NCBI GenBank assembly: GCA_951213105.1
Contig: OX578146.1
Coordinates: forward strand, 49,011,275-49,075,274
DNA: 64,000 bases
Origin: Amaurobius ferox
Lineage: Eukaryota > Arthropoda > Arachnida > Araneae > Amaurobiidae
Reading direction: 5' to 3'
Position 1 is the first letter of the stretch. Every line of letters starts with the position of its first letter. Positions 25,282 to 36,242 of this stretch are shown in pieces. Under the pieces are notes generated by a model. It saw only the letters and a list, made by a program, of their open reading frames with translations. It was not told the DNA's origin and did not search any database. The position numbers were made by a program, and so were the translations under genes.

Positions 25282-26026
25282 GTAAATATCGAATTTTCAT
25301 TTTTAATATTACAAAATGTTTGAAAACACTTTTATAATGTAATTGAAATTTTTATATAAATACTGGGTGATTAAAACACTGTGTACTTCAAATTTTAAAA
25401 CATAATGTAGCAAGAAATTAAAATAGATAAGATAAATAGAAATTATTTCGAGATAATAAAAATTCTTTCACTCTGGGAAAATGTCATGTTTTTCTTTTTA
25501 TAGAAAAGAGTTCTGTAATTATTGTCTAAAATATTAAAAATAACGGATGATATATCTGATATATTTTTGTGGGTATGTTAGTATCACGTAACTGAAAAAA
25601 AACTGTTATTTTATTTTCTCGGTACATTATATGATTGTGAAATTTGATGTGTGTGGCTTTTCGATCGCCCTGCAGTACAACCACCCTCTTTATTTAAGGA
25701 TCCGTTGTTTAAAGATATATTGCAAACAAAATAGACAAAATTCCACAAGAACCATTAAAATATAAAAAATAAGTAATTGCAGATCAATCTGTCATTGCTA
25801 TACTTCTAGTGCTTGTGCTTTATGTTAAGTGATTATGAATTGTAATCTGTATGCTAACTTCTTAGGATTGGCTCCGACACTGTTTCTCAGTTAGTTTCCT
25901 ATGTTATTATTTTGACACATGTGTTGTCTCTTTGTGCTTTTTTGGGACTTGATAGGTTTTCAAGTCAGAGGTGGATCTCAACTGATCCAAGTTGGTGGCT
26001 GCAATTGTTTTTGTTTTCTTTGTTTT
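25282..26026. other. MED23 intron 3, first part
   Basis: AT-rich intronic sequence without a recognisable element. Confidence 0.5.
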
Positions 26027-27283
26027 TAACACTTTACAACATAGTTAAAAAGTGTTTATGACTTTGTTCATTCTGTCTGTCTGTCTGTCCGTTAGCACAA
26101 TAACTGCTGTAGAAATGACTTTATCAAAATGAAATTTTAGTTTGTTGTTCAAACGGTCTGTGGAGCCTATGGGAATATAAATTAATGACACCCAATTAGT
26201 TTTGGATTGAACCCGAGTTCAAAAAATGAAATACATTGAACCCTATGGGACCTAATTTTTCAAACATTTTTTAAGCAGATTTAAAATTCACAAATTGCTT
26301 CAAAAGTTTTAGGCAATATTCAAATTATCCCATAAAATATATAAAAAAAAAATTCAGCAAAATATATTCAGTAGTTTTTTAAATAAAAATTAAAATAATA
26401 ATTACATCCTTTATATGAAGAGATCACAATTTCAAAATAAAATATGTCATCCATCTTGCGTCAAAATCGTAATTTTTAAAGTTCTTTTTAATTCATATTT
26501 AGTGTTGTATCTGTTCTAAAACTGCTTTATTTTTGCTTAAATTCTGTGCATCTACATACTGAAACAATGCAATTACAATATAGTTGAGTTTAAATGATCA
26601 TCCAACTTTGATTATTTCTACAACGAAGCCTAATTTTCACTTATGGAAAATGTAAATAACAAAAGATGTAGAATGAGTTATATAAGACTTGCTGCATTTC
26701 TTTAACGCAAAATTATTTAGCTCATGGAGTCTGCAATATAGCTGATATAAATGAAACATTCATTGATGATACAGAGATGCAAACGATTTTTTTCGATGAA
26801 GTTTTAAGCATAAATTACTTGTACCTCCTTGGTTTTAAGTTTTTAAATAAAATAAATTATTGTATTGTGATGAATGAAATGAATGGAAAAAAAAAATGAA
26901 TGAAATGCTGCTTTTATATAGAGAGCTAGGCGTGTTATATTTCGATGACGTCATTTGAATAAATTTCATTTGTTTTCGATGAAGTTTTCAAATATAATAA
27001 ATTATTGTAATATTATGATAATTTTGAAAATATTATCGAGGAATGTATTACATTTTAGCGATGTTTAACCAGGCAATTTATGTTTCAATGCCGTCATTTG
27101 AATGAAATTCATTTTTTTTCGATGAAGTTTTAAGTTTTCAAATATAATAAATTAATGTGGTATTGTGATAATTTTAAAAATATTACCGCTGAATGTATCA
27201 CATTTTAAAGATGTTTAAATAAAATTGCATTTCAGTTGGAAAGTGTTTCATAATCAATACTTTATGCATGATTGATCTTTTTT
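26027..27283 (+). repeat. 1.25-kb repeat B, plus copy
   Basis: This copy begins ttaacactttacaacatagt, has a ctgtctgtctgtccgttagc block, and ends aatcaatactttatgcatga. The same sequence occurs in reverse complement at 48246-49524. The end can form a small hairpin (aatcaat...attgatt). It has no coding capacity. The prefix with tctgtctgtc resembles, but is not the same as, the Helitron-like family here. Confidence 0.75.
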
Positions 27284-27470
27284 GTTCTTGGCCTTGTCCA
27301 TTTTTCCAATGGCTTGCAGGGTGCTTTGGCATTATTGTGGCTTTTGGGGATCCTAGCCTGGTGGCACCGAGTGGTCCCAGGCAGGTGGTCGTACAGGGGC
27401 TGTGGGGCTTTGGCATGTACCAGATGTACAACCTTGCTATTATGATGATGAATCAATCATCTTATTGTAA
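27284..27470. other. short GC-rich patch of unknown origin
   Basis: About 150 bp from 27290 to 27440 is much richer in G and C than either flank and sits between repeat B and a foldback arm. Both strands are open for 60-90 codons, which base composition alone can produce. I recognise no product. Confidence 0.35.
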
Positions 27471-27717
27471 GGGTCGTTCCATGTCAAATCAATACAGCCT
27501 AAACCTGACCAATACCGATTTTTTAAAAGCTTGTTTTCTTTTGTTGTCCACTCATGTATAAGATTCTATACAAAATTTTAGCCCTCAATTTTCATTATTT
27601 TTTTATTTATAAAAATTTGAAGTTTAGAAAATCTGGTAATTTTCTATGATTCTTGACATATTCAAACGTCTGTATATTTTGACTTATCAACAAATTGCGC
27701 TGAAATAAAACTTAATA

Positions 27718-29189
27718 CTCGAGTATAAGTCGAGGAATTTGGGACAAAAGAAAGCTTCAAAGTGGAGGGGTCGACTTATACGTGTAGTCTTAAAAAAAAT
27801 TGTAAGTTTAAAAGTTTTTTTTTCCACGAAGCAATCCATCCTAAAACGATATGGTAGTAATTATGCAATTGCACACTCTGAATTTCTCTACACTTCAAAA
27901 CTCTCATGTGAATCATTGACCTCCCAATGCTCCCGACTACCAGTATATCACGTCATAAAAAAATATACATACAACTGTTTAGTACAACACTCTTGTTGTA
28001 TTAAATGCTCCCGATGCTCCCGACTACCAGTATATCACGTCATAAAAAAAAATATAATATAGTCTCCCAATAATATAGTCTCCCAATGCTCCCGACTACC
28101 AGTATATCACGTCATAAAAAAATATACATACAACTGTTTAGTACAACACTCTTGTTGTATTAAATGCTCCCGATGCTCCCGACTACCAGTATATCACGTC
28201 ATAAAAAAAAATATAATATAGTCTCCCAATAATATAGTCTCCCAATGCTCCCGACTACCAGTATATCACGTCATAAAAAAATATACATACAACTGTTTAG
28301 TACAACACTCTTGTTGTATTAAATGCTCCCGATGCTCCCGACTACCAGTATATCACGTCATAAAAAAAAATATAATATAGTCTCCCAATAATATAGTCTC
28401 CCAATGCTCCCGACTACCAGTATATCACGTCATAAAAAAAAATATACATACAACTGTTTAGTACAACACTCTTGTTTTTATTCGATGTTTAACTCTCGCT
28501 TCTCTGATTACGGATAAACGTCTTCGACAAAAGAGCTACACACTCCGTAACATCCCGGTCGTCCAAATAGTTACTCAAGTCCTCTGGACGAGTCGGACGG
28601 CCTGGGGTTTCCACACTCCGTAACATGGATTATGTAAAACTATAATGCAGGATTTTAAGTTGAAAGTGGGTTTTTTTTTCTTTTGTAGAGAGTATCTAAT
28701 AACAACTGTGCTGCTTCAAGTCATTAACGAAAAAATTGGTTCAAATAATGAGTGGAAGCCAGATATTGTTTTAATTGTGTGGTGGGCCAAAGATGTTTGG
28801 GATACGGATGCCATACCTGCTGGAAATGATCATGAAATCATTCAAGAAATGTTGCTATAACAATGAATTTGATGGCGTAGATGATGATGATGGGGTTTTT
28901 ATAAATGACAATGACAGTGATTTTTATGACATGGACATAGATGGGATTTGCATGACGTGCCAATGGTTTTTTAAACTGTTTGGCCAGTTTAACTCGGACT
29001 ATATGTATTAGACTTGCTTAGAATCAGACTTTTTTCGTTTTTAGGTGTTTTTGAATAATTTATTAGGAAACAAAAATTCTCTTTTTGGGATTGAGTTATA
29101 AATGAGTTTTGGATTTTTTCCGATTTTTTTCTCTGAAAGTAGGGGGCCGACTTATATGTAAAGTCAGCTTATATGCGGTATTTCGTATA
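27718..29189 (+). mobile_element. pogo-like element with transposase remnant and tandem array
   Basis: The insertion starts ctcgagtataagtcgaggaa after TA and ends gcttatatgcggtatttcg before TA. Near the right end, 28740-28960 encodes in two frames VWWAKDVWD and then MIMKSFKKCCYNNEFDGVDD. This resembles the tail of pogo/Tigger-type transposases (W...AW...., I..SFKKCGI.N..DG.ED). The catalytic core is missing. A 159-bp tandem array and a fragment like the SINE tail (about 28556-28612) occupy the middle. Confidence 0.65.
27922..28480. repeat. 159-bp tandem array
   Basis: Units starting tcccaatgctcccgactacc occur at 27922, 28081, 28240 and 28399, exactly 159 bp apart, and are almost identical. 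Each unit holds two copies of ctcccgactaccagtatatc plus acgtcataaaaaaa. One diverged single unit is found at the equivalent place of the pogo-like copy at 4395-4752. Confidence 0.95.
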
Positions 29190-29285
29190 TTAAGGTATAA
29201 CCTTTTTTGTAGTATGTCACATTATCCTGCATATGATATTTTTTATTTCAAGGTCACTTAATTTGACCTTGAAATGTAAAAGAAG

Positions 29286-30038
29286 TGTATTGTGCAGGTT
29301 TTGACATCCTTACTTTTAAATTAACTGATTATTATTTTATTTATTTATTTAATTATTTGATTATCATTATTTAATTTTCAGATTAAAGTTATTATTTTTA
29401 CATTTGGCCTGATCGTATAGAATAAAGTTACTTTAAAAATATTAAAATTGCTTCTTTATTTGATTCCTATTCTTCTAAAGTTACTACACCTCTTAAATTG
29501 ATCGTATAGAATTCAATAAATTTACCTTTATAATTATTAACATTATCTCTTTGTTTCCTTTACTAATTCCTACTGTTTGGTCTGTGCTTAACCTTGTTTT
29601 TGTCTCAGAAATGTATATCAACCTTTATAAAACTCTCTGACTTCATTTACCTTTAAACAATTTCATAATAAATAGCACAGCCATTACACTAAAAAATCAC
29701 AACTCAATTATTGTTAAATTAAACTAACTTTTATTTGCCACAATTTCAAAATCTCACAACATCATTCAATTCATTAAAACTTCAATTTTAGTATTGTGGA
29801 ATAATTTACGTACATTGCATTATATTTCAATCAGTTAAATTCAGAACTCAATTTAAAACAAACCTCAATCAAACACCTTAAATATTTAAATGCCCAGTCA
29901 ACAAATCAAAATACCCAGAACTCAACTTTTAAAAGCCCCAGATTCAGAATCCACTCTGGCCTGAAGATCAGTTTGGTCTGCCTAAAGAGCTGTCCACCAA
30001 CATTAATATTGAGAATAAAAATAACAAAGAACAAAATA
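29286..30038. other. AT-rich stretch, no gene seen
   Basis: The phrase gatcgtatagaat occurs at about 29412 and 29501. No coding signal is present. Confidence 0.5.
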
Positions 30039-30400
30039 TTGATGTAAACAATAATACAGCTTAGAATAATAAGGGAACACTAAATTGCAACTTGCAGTTC
30101 CCAATGACTGGATCAAAATAAAAAATATAAATTTAATAACTTTAAACTTAATTCTTCAGTGATCTTGTATTTCCATAAAAATTTCACCTATTACTAAAAC
30201 AAAATTTCAACACCCCGGATTGATGTAAACAATAATACAGCTTAGAATAATAAGGGAATGCTAAATTGCAACTTGCAGTTCCCAATGACTGGATCAAAAT
30301 CACAAATATAAATTTAATAACTTTAAACTTAATTCTTCAGTGATCTTGTATTTCCATAAAAATTTCACCTATTACTAAAACAAAATTTCAACACCCCGGA
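30039..30400. repeat. two-copy tandem repeat, period 181 bp
   Basis: Copies at 30039-30219 and 30220-30400 both begin ttgatgtaaacaataataca and end caacaccccgga. They differ at only a handful of positions. Confidence 0.93.
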
Positions 30401-32575
30401 CTTAAAAGGAACAGAATCGTTCTACTGTAGATAGGCCTTAGCATCTGTAAAAATTATATCGTTCAAGGAAAATATGCGTCTACACAGAAAAATATGAAGA
30501 AGGACACTTGAGGAGCACTTCACATTGACGGCATCCCGCCGGGGCGTAGGCGATGGGAATTTCCCGACCACTCGGGTCACAGTAGAACAGCCGCCATTTG
30601 GAACCACAATGCTTGGTGCTGTCACACTGAACACCTGGATCGTTGGACGTTGTAAATTTTAACAGATTTCAGGATACTTTGAAACATTTATTCAACAGAA
30701 AAACGTCGTCGCCGTGAGTCACGAGCGCCGGGAATAAGGTCAATTGGTCTTATGAAAATTTTGAAGCATCAAAAGCTTCCCAAAAATACTGTTGCTGGAC
30801 AAATCTTTGTTGGCCCAACCTGACGAATGACGATTCACAAGCCAATATTTAGCGAAGCTGAAAGTGGAGAAATATTTTCCTACTTAGAATGTGATGTTGA
30901 GCTACAGAACTTAGTTGGTTTTCTGTAAAACTTTCATTAAAACCAGCGAAAACCAGCCGGAGCACCGGGTATTACTCATTTACATATCGCTGTGGATCGC
31001 GGGCACCCTTTACAGGGGTCCCGGCCCCACGACACAAAAGTCTTGTTACCACCTTCACAAAATGCCGGCCAGGAATAAAATGCCTCCTTCACAACACGTT
31101 CGCTTCCCAAGAGCCACCAAACTTAGCGAGTGAAAATCTGTGCCTCATGCAGAGAGCCTATGCATATACTGCGGAATAAATATGATGCTTCACCAAGAAC
31201 CGCAAGGCGTGAAATTTCTGCCAAGCTGGCTACCACGAGCCCACACCCCACGGAATGCCGTGAGGCAACCTCCTTGCAGGTGTCCAACGATAAGCTGCGA
31301 AAGGGTCCACTTCGCACTTAAAAAACGTCTTTTTTTCCCAAATTCGTAAATGAAGTCAAATTAAAGTAGGCCGAAAGCAAACACCGGAGAATTAACAAAA
31401 GATATTTAGCGTTTGAAGACACATCGTGCATAATTTTAAATAATGAGAAACATGAGAGGGATAACAAATTAACATTAATAGGGGATGATAAATCGCCGAA
31501 ATATTTAATAACAACAAATTAATTTAGAATTTTGAGGGAAAGGGGAAAATAACAAATTTTGAGCTATTAAATAAATGTTGAACTATTAATTAAAGCAGCA
31601 TTATAAAAATCTGGCATAACACTGTCTTTAATTTTTTCCAAAAAAATATATCTTATTGGTATGCTACTTATCTCTATTATACAGAATTTTCAAATTGGAA
31701 AAACCATGGGCTCATCGTGAAAAAAAACCCCCATGAAAACAGATGTTTTGGTTGGGTCAAATGTAACAACAATCTGAGAACAACTATATGCTTACAAAGG
31801 AAAAGTTCAAATGAATCCAAATATAGAAAGTGAAAAAATGACAAAGAATATAAAAATCTTTAAAAAGCAAAGTTTTGTTTGTTAAATCATCTAGTGATAT
31901 ATCTGGGGGAAAAGCAGAGTTTAAAACATTGTAATAACTAAAACGAAAGTTTTATTGAACTAAAAGCAGGTGCAAAAAAGAAATTGAAATACTAGCAATT
32001 TTGCCAAAGAATTGGAGCATTTGAATTCTATTAGAATAGCATGCTCTGTCTATATATCACAAACTAAATGTTTTTCATCTTTCTGAGGTGCCAGCAAGTG
32101 ACTTATCATCATAAAATGGGGTAAAGTGACTGCTTCAGGACATGGAATGAGAAAAGGGCACTGCATATAATAATTGCTTTGAAATTTTTTATGCTAAACA
32201 AGTTTCAGCTCATACAAAATTATGATTTTTCTCTTAGTATTTTTATTTATTATTTTTTAAACAGCTATATTTATAAATATTTGAAATAATGATCTCAAAT
32301 GGAATGTCATTTGTGTGGATTGAAAAAAAATTATGAAATGTATAGCAAAAGGTAATAAAAATTGGGATTTCCAGGATGCTAGTGCAAACTGTTCTGTATC
32401 TAGTAGTAGTTTATTATCTAGTAGTAGTTTATTATTAATAAATTTAGGGAGATTTTCTTGTGCACTATTAAAAATATCTTTATATTCAACATTGGAAAAC
32501 ATAAATAAAATAGTCACTGTAAATTCAATTTGTTATTTTAGATATTAATTTTAGTTATTTTATAAAATTGATAAA
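30401..32575. other. mixed stretch with a GC-rich block, no identified gene
   Basis: Bases 30520-31330 are GC-richer than the surroundings, with several overlapping open frames of 60-72 codons on both strands and none that I recognise. The rest is AT-rich. The block could be an old LTR element or a captured fragment. Confidence 0.4.
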
Positions 32576-33747
32576 ATGGATGACAAACATATAAATTGGA
32601 TCGAACAAGCTGGGTTCCATAGGAATAGGTCCACTGCTGACCAAGTGGCTCATTTGAGTCAAATGGTCAAGGATTCCCTTGATAACAGAAAAGTGATGAC
32701 AGCGGTCTACATAGATTTTAAATCGACCTATGACTTCGTTTGGAGGGGAAAAATGGCCCTTAAACTCAAAGATATCGAAGTGGAATATAATATGCTAAAT
32801 TGGTTTGTTTCATTCCTGGGTCAGAGAAGTTCGTTATAGGGGTTCAACCTCAAAAAGTTACATTCTTCAAATGTGATTACTCCAAGAGGCGGTAAGTAGC
32901 TATTCCCTATTCAATATATATATATATATAAATGATCTGATTCTGGCTTTGAAGACAGTTAGGGTGGAGTGTCTTCTTTTTGCCGACGATCTTGTTTTTT
33001 GGACCCAAGTTGCTAAAAAGAATGCAAAGTCTGAGATAGAGGGGTTTTTAAACAAAGCACTTGAGGTTCTATTCAAGTGGTGCGAGGAAAACAATATGTC
33101 AGTGAACCTTAAAAAGTCTGCGGTGCAGACTTTTTCATTGATGCATCAGAACATCCCGCCAAAGCTTGTTTATAGAAACGATGAATTGTTAAATATGGAT
33201 AAATTTATGTACTTGGGCGTTACCTTTAACAATAAGTCAAGTTGGAGGCTCCAAATTGACAATATAATCGAGAAGGTTGAAAAATGACTATGCATTCTTA
33301 AATGTTTGACTGGTTGTCTTTGGGAATGTGCCCGAACAACCTTAGAAAACATATATAAAGCATTTATTTTACCTGTTATTACTTATTGTTGTGAAAATTT
33401 AGTAACTGCCTCAAAGAGCTTGATTGAGAAATTGGAGTTACTACAGAATCAGGCCCTCAGGCTGATTGTTAGAGCCGTAAAGACAACTCCCATCGACTCA
33501 ATGCTACTCTTGACAAATAATAGACCTATTCAAACAATTATTGAGAAGAAAGCTGTTTTGTTTGTATGAAAAGCTAATAAGAATTGAAGTGCCCTTTTGG
33601 GACTGTTATGAAAATGGGCAAAGGCACCTGAAGACACAAAGCGGTTTTCTACAAAAGGTTTTAGAGTTAAGAGCAGATCTAGAACTTGATTCGGGTATTA
33701 TTCAGGGTTTTTTGAAACCACGCAACCCCTTGAATTACGTTGAGTAA
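32576..33747 (+). pseudogene. LINE reverse transcriptase domain, broken
   Basis: The first piece has QAGFHRNRSTADQVAHLSQM and VYIDFKSTYDFVWR, the RT region with the first catalytic Asp. The second (from 32949) has ECLLFADDLVFW, the FADD box with the catalytic Asp pair, and then YLGVTFNNKSSW. The third (33306 on) has the thumb region AFILPVITYCCENL and LELLQNQALRLI. Stop codons or frameshifts fall near 32838, 33287 and 33567. The stretch around 32840-32945 is degraded. It cannot give a working enzyme. Confidence 0.9.
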
Positions 33748-33837
33748 ATTGCTAATCTGAATCTTGTCCAGCGCCAGCCTATCCTTAAGAGTCAGTTTCT
33801 TCATGAGAGCTTAAAGATTTTAGCCCTTGAGACCATC

Positions 33838-34629
33838 TATACTCTCTATTCCGAACCTGAATGGTTACATGTTTATACCGATGGCTCTTTGACTGAATGC
33901 TCACCAAATGTTGGAGCAGGAATTTACTCTTCCATTTTCTCTTTTTATATTCCTGTAGGAAAACGAAAAACTGCGTTTGATGGAGAGGTTATGGCTAACT
34001 AAACAAAGCTATGGCTAACTATAACTAAGGCAACTTGTCCCCAGATGTCTTAACAAGGTGGTCTTACTATCCGATTCCAGAGCTGCCATTAAGACTATCG
34101 GGTCAAATGGAGTACCTATCTCAAGGGATATCCTAGAATGTCAAATCCTCCTTGAGAGATTGAGGGCAGAGGGGAGGCACATTGTTATCCAGTGGATCCC
34201 TGGACACTGTGACATTTTCGGTAATGAACAGGCAGATATGTTGGCTAAGAAGGGCACACCGATAGTCCAACAGCCAACCACAAACTACTCATTTCATTCT
34301 ATAAAACTTTAATCAGAAATCACATGAGGCTTAAATGGAAAACAGAACTCACTTCTCGTATTTCTTAGAGGAGTTGGAGGAACATTTTGGACCAAAAAAT
34401 TTCGATTAAACCTCGTGAAAGGGCAGGCGTGGAATTCAGGCTTGCAGTTGGCCATGACTGTCTGGCGAGTCATCTACACTGCATTGGCATTTATGACAGT
34501 CCAAATTGCCCGCTCTGTGGAAAGCATGAAGTTATGGACAGGTACCATATCAAGGTCTGCTCGGCTTTGCATGGGGACTCCGAGGTGAGAAGATATTGGA
34601 GTGCTAGAGACCTGCTGATGAGACATTGA
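33838..34629 (+). pseudogene. LINE RNase H domain and C-terminal zinc-knuckle-like end, broken
   Basis: WLHVYTDGSL (near 33860) has the first RNase H Asp. FDGEVMA follows with the Glu, then LLSDSRAAIKTI (34060) and GHCDIFGNEQADMLAKKG (34205) with the remaining Asp and His positions. A break near 34000 coincides with a repeated phrase, atggctaacta. After a stop at 34312, the next frame (34387-34629) ends in CPLCGKHEVMDRYHIKVC, the Cys/His pattern that closes many LINE ORF2 proteins. Confidence 0.88.
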
Positions 34630-34765
34630 CTTTTGTTTTTGTGTTCCTTGTTGTAAGACATTTATCATTTTCTCTTGCCATTAGAAAAAAAAACAGAAAA
34701 AAAAAACATATACATTAAATGTTGAATCCTTTTTTCTTAAGTGTACCTATTGGATATGCTTTTAG

Positions 34766-35051
34766 CTTACTACGACCAAAGAATGTACATTTTGTGAAGG
34801 GACATCCTGAAATTCTTTGCTCTAGATGTGCCAAAATCAAAAATTTAGTTATGTCATTAGTGTCATTACATAGTTCTAAGACTACTGGTACATTTCCCCA
34901 ACCCCAAACATATGTCTTTATTTGCTCACCCACTCATCCAATGGAAACACAAGAACTTTATTTGACTAGGCAATTTATGAACTTAGAACATGAGAGCACA
35001 GCTGGAGGCCATATTTGTGTGATTGGGGGCTATGAAAATTCTAAAAATTAA
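34766..35051 (+). CDS. unidentified terminal-exon-like ORF in MED23 intron 3
   Basis: A good acceptor (tccttttttctt...gcttttag) precedes an open frame of about 95 codons ending at TAA (35049-35051). An AATAAA lies downstream at about 35242. The protein includes RPKNVHFVKGHPEILCSRCA, then KTTGTFPQPQTYVFICSPTH and HICVIGGYENS. It looks like real coding sequence, not transposase. I do not recognise the family. It starts just past the A-rich LINE tail. It may be a nested gene's last exon, a displaced exon, or part of an unknown element. If joined upstream, the preceding exon must leave two bases. Its phase does not suit MED23. Confidence 0.4.
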
Positions 35052-35634
35052 ATTATTTTATCCCAGTTTTTATTTTTTAATCTACTAAACTAGGGTTTAA
35101 TATCACTGAAATATATTATTTTATATAAAGGACTGTCTGCCCAACAACCAACACTGGCATCGAACTCTCTGTTGGCGCGTTTTGTGTGCACCTACTATAC
35201 CAAGAAATAGTTAAGTTTCTGCTTTGTTCGAACCATCTAGTAAATAAATTATATTTTTAAAGTAAAATTTACAGTCCTTTTAAACATCGGTGGATAGAGA
35301 CTATATGTACATGTAAAATAGCAATGTTAGTGAGTGTAAAAAAAAACCCCGTCATGATTAATGATATCTGCATTATTTTTCAAATCTTAAAATTCAACAA
35401 AATAAAATGTATAAAATCATATGCACATTAGAAAATGTTTACAATTTTTAGTTAATAATAATGTTTATTTCTTAAGAATTATTTAATTAGTTATGCTTTT
35501 GTGTGGGTTTCCAGCATTTTTTGAATAGCTGTATTATTTACATTCTCTTTCAAATCTTAAAATTTAGCATATATATATATATATGTAGGGGGATTTAAAA
35601 AAATGGGCCAAACTTTATAAGGTGGTAGTACACA
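35052..35634. other. intronic sequence, no gene seen
   Basis: A moderately GC-rich block at 35130-35230 lies within AT-rich sequence. No element is identified. Confidence 0.45.
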
Positions 35635-35646
35635 CCAAACCAAGCA

Positions 35647-35933
35647 GGGTGCGGTGGTCAAGTGGTTAGCTTGTGGGAATTGCACTCTGTAGGCCCGGGT
35701 TTGATTCCCTCCGCTACCAAAACTGCTACTGTGTTCACGCGGAGTACGATCACGTTAAACATGCGGGTCTGTAAGTCCTTCTGAGAGGTTGGTGGTAGGG
35801 GAAGGTTGGTACGGTCCTTGTGGATGCCTCCCCCATTGGGTTCCGGTCTAAATTGGGTGGCTCTTCCCGGCTGTCCAAACAGTTACCTTACACCTTTCTG
35901 GTAGGTCGGACAGTCTGGGTCTCAACAACACCG
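35647..35933 (+). mobile_element. tRNA-derived SINE, copy 1
   Basis: A box-A-like TGGTCAAGTGG at 35655-35665 and box-B-like GGTTTGATTCC at 35698-35708 form an RNA polymerase III type 2 promoter like that of a tRNA. A 12-bp target-site duplication, ccaaaccaagca, flanks the copy (35635-35646 and 35934-35945). The body ends ggtcggacagtctgggtctc and a short CAA tail. Two more copies lie at 52273 and 59887. Confidence 0.93.
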
Positions 35934-36242
35934 CCAAACCAAGCATTTTTCGTCATAGTTTCCCAGGTCGGAAATGAAACATAAAAGCACCAGTGGGTGC
36001 TTAATGGTGAAACCGATGAGGTGAGCTGAAAACACGAGAATGACTTAGAACAAGCATGTCAAACTCAAAGGCCAACACAGACCAAATAAACAATGTCTAA
36101 GCTTATGTGGGCTGCCCCCCCCTCCCCCCCAAAAAAAACCCCTTCAATTTTTATAGAGAACTAGGTTTATTTTGAAAAGTACGGTATATAAAAAAAAAAA
36201 TCTAGGACAGTGATAAAATCAACGTTTCCTTCCTGACACTTG

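Larger units (their letters stand above)
27471..29285 (+). repeat. foldback element A, second left arm, split by a pogo-like insertion
   Basis: The arm begins gggtcgttccatgtcaaatc and follows the 2448 arm until aaataaaactta (27714). It resumes at 29189 with attaaggtataacctttttt and ends after aaggtcacttaatttgacct. The matching right arm in opposite orientation lies at 39337-39647, about 10 kb away. Confidence 0.7.
32576..34710 (+). mobile_element. LINE (non-LTR retrotransposon), 5'-truncated and decayed
   Basis: Reverse transcriptase, thumb, RNase H and a C-terminal CCHC-like block follow in order, then an A-rich tail at about 34684-34708. The 5' end starts inside the RT domain, as is usual for truncated LINE insertions. 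Presence of RNase H after RT points to the I/LOA/R1-like lineages rather than RTE or CR1. Stops and frameshifts break it into at least six frames. It sits in MED23 intron 3 in sense orientation. No target-site duplication was found. Confidence 0.9.

Noticed and set aside
36000..36030. Second hammerhead-like string (ccgatgaggtgagctgaaaac)
   Set aside because: The intervening bases do not form a convincing stem and the core differs from CTGATGA.
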